Positions 62,874-64,000 of a stretch of 64,000 bases of DNA are shown piece after piece. Positions within the stretch are counted from its first letter, which is position 1, and each line of letters opens with the position of its first letter. The position numbers and the translations under genes were made by a program. The notes beneath the pieces are model-generated. The model did not search any database, was not told the DNA's origin, and worked only from the letters and a program-made list of their open reading frames with translations. Origin of the DNA: Siphonodentalium dalli (taxonomy: Eukaryota; Mollusca; Scaphopoda; Gadilida; Siphonodentaliidae); NCBI GenBank assembly GCA_032622095.1, contig CP136062.1, forward strand, positions 11,929,710 through 11,993,709. Reading direction: 5' to 3'.

Positions 62874-62884
62874 CTAGAATCATA

Positions 62885-62935
62885 AATCAATCAATAAATC
62901 AATATATCAATCAATAAATCAATAAATCTTTATTG
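62885..62935. repeat. (AATC/AATA)n low-complexity
   Basis: 'aatcaatcaataaatcaat' in the intron just upstream of exon 1. Confidence 0.85.
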
Positions 62936-63094
62936 GAACGAGAGGCCGATCACGATCGGCAGATGTTAACCCATCCCTTGGCGATAAAAATTTAATATGA
63001 TCGGATAAATGAGAGTTTTGGTGTTGAATTATAGAGTATACTGTTATGTACTATTTATAGACAAATGTACATAACACAAATTATTGGAATTTAT

Positions 63095-63575
63095 GGGTCA
63101 CTGGCATTTATATAAGAGAATGCACTGGTACAGGATCTGTAATGCTAAACTGCCACAGCCAGCAAGCCCGTGGGTTAAATGTGTAGGTGTGACCTGGACA
63201 TGGAATACTTGGGTTAAGAGAGTCCAATTTAAGTTTACAATATTAATGTGTCCTAGTATACAGATAAGCAACCTCACCACTGACCCATTAATATCAATTA
63301 TATAGCAAAGCTGTCAAAATATCACAGGAATTGTTTATGTTGAACACTGAGCTCTCTATTAAACCAATAACAATTATAATGATATCAGACCATCTGAAGA
63401 TATAACTCTGCAGCACAGATGTCCAAGTCTACTGTTAATATCATGTGATGTTTATTGTTGAATCTTTATTTTAAATTAGATACCATAGCCTTCTTTATCA
63501 GATTATTTGCACATTGGCATAAGAGACATCAGAAAATAATATAGCCATATCAATAGCTAAGTAGTCCAAAGGCAA
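63095..63575 (+). repeat. dispersed repeat (family V), copy 2
   Basis: Collinear with 6520-6965: 'tgacctggacatggaatact', 'ctgacccattaatatcaatt', 'atagctaagtagtccaaag'. Confidence 0.8.
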
Positions 63576-63599
63576 TTGGTGAATTGTATTTATTGTTGC

Positions 63600-64000
63600 T
63601 CCAAACAGATTTACCAGTATATAACACAAGATTTTGGACCGATTTAATCAAATTTGGTGTGGTGATTCGGGGTACCCTTGGCAGAGTTATAATGGTGTTA
63701 GTTTTTCAAATTTGTTTAACTTAAAAAAAAAAATTGTTTTTAATTATTTAAAAAAAATTAAAGGGACACATTGGAAATCTTTTTATCAACTTGTATCATA
63801 ATGATCAATATCTAAATGAAAACAAATGACAATGTCAATGACATTTTTGTTATTATTATTATAAAAGTTATATATAACTAAAAATAAATTAAAAAATAGA
63901 TTATTTTTTTCAATTTTTTTTTCGAAAAAGGGTCATATTTGAACTAGATCTGTATTTTGGGCTGTGAAACTCACATACCAAATTTGGTTCCAATAAGATA
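63600..64000. other. A/T-rich sequence, partial interspersed repeat
   Basis: 'gggtcatatttgaactagat' with 'cataccaaatttggttccaa' recalls the 16.3-kb repeat class. No exon seen; earlier exons of the gene must lie to the right. Confidence 0.5.

Overview
This is animal (metazoan) nuclear DNA: A+T-rich, full of introns, and packed with short non-autonomous transposons, foldback elements and minisatellites. Nothing in it looks bacterial or viral. Repeat words such as 'gggccataactctg' and 'atccaagatggc', and an extracellular mosaic protein built from shuffled modules, suggest a marine invertebrate bilaterian. I cannot name the species.

Almost the whole window is one gene on the minus strand, open at both ends. 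I could place 21 exons (4,017 coding bases, 1,339 codons). They join in one unbroken frame with GT..AG introns, and every junction phase agrees with its neighbour. Read 5' to 3' (right to left) the protein contains: second half of an LDL-receptor class B (YWTD) beta-propeller (exons 1-2), EGF (3), complete propeller (4-8), EGF (9), complete propeller (10-13), EGF (14), EGF (15), ephrin-receptor-like/GCC2-GCC3 cysteine module (16), Ser/Thr/Pro-rich linker (17), HYR (18), HYR (19), six-cysteine sushi-like module (20), and a basic four-cysteine region (21). Each compact module is a symmetric phase 1-1 exon, and each propeller block is bounded by phase-1 introns, as expected from exon shuffling. 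The first half resembles an LRP-family ectodomain; the second half resembles SVEP1/HYR-sushi matrix proteins. No signal peptide or transmembrane segment is in the window.

The introns hold several miniature-transposon families: (I) an element with inverted ends around 'gaggtccccagagggtgaat'; (II) a near-perfect roughly 215-bp palindrome starting 'cagtaatgc'; (III) piggyBac-like elements, TTAA followed by CCCTTT; (IV) a small hairpin repeat with a constant 'gcagacgac' loop; (VI) a roughly 160-bp satellite around 17.7-21.8 kb. They also hold a 5'-truncated LINE on the plus strand (55.6-57.25 kb) between 189-bp direct repeats, and many tandem arrays.

The most unusual pattern is that at least nine of the 21 exons have one edge, including the splice site, duplicated next to themselves. 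In exon 7 this forms ten 91-bp units, each with a donor site and a CTCF-consensus-like motif.
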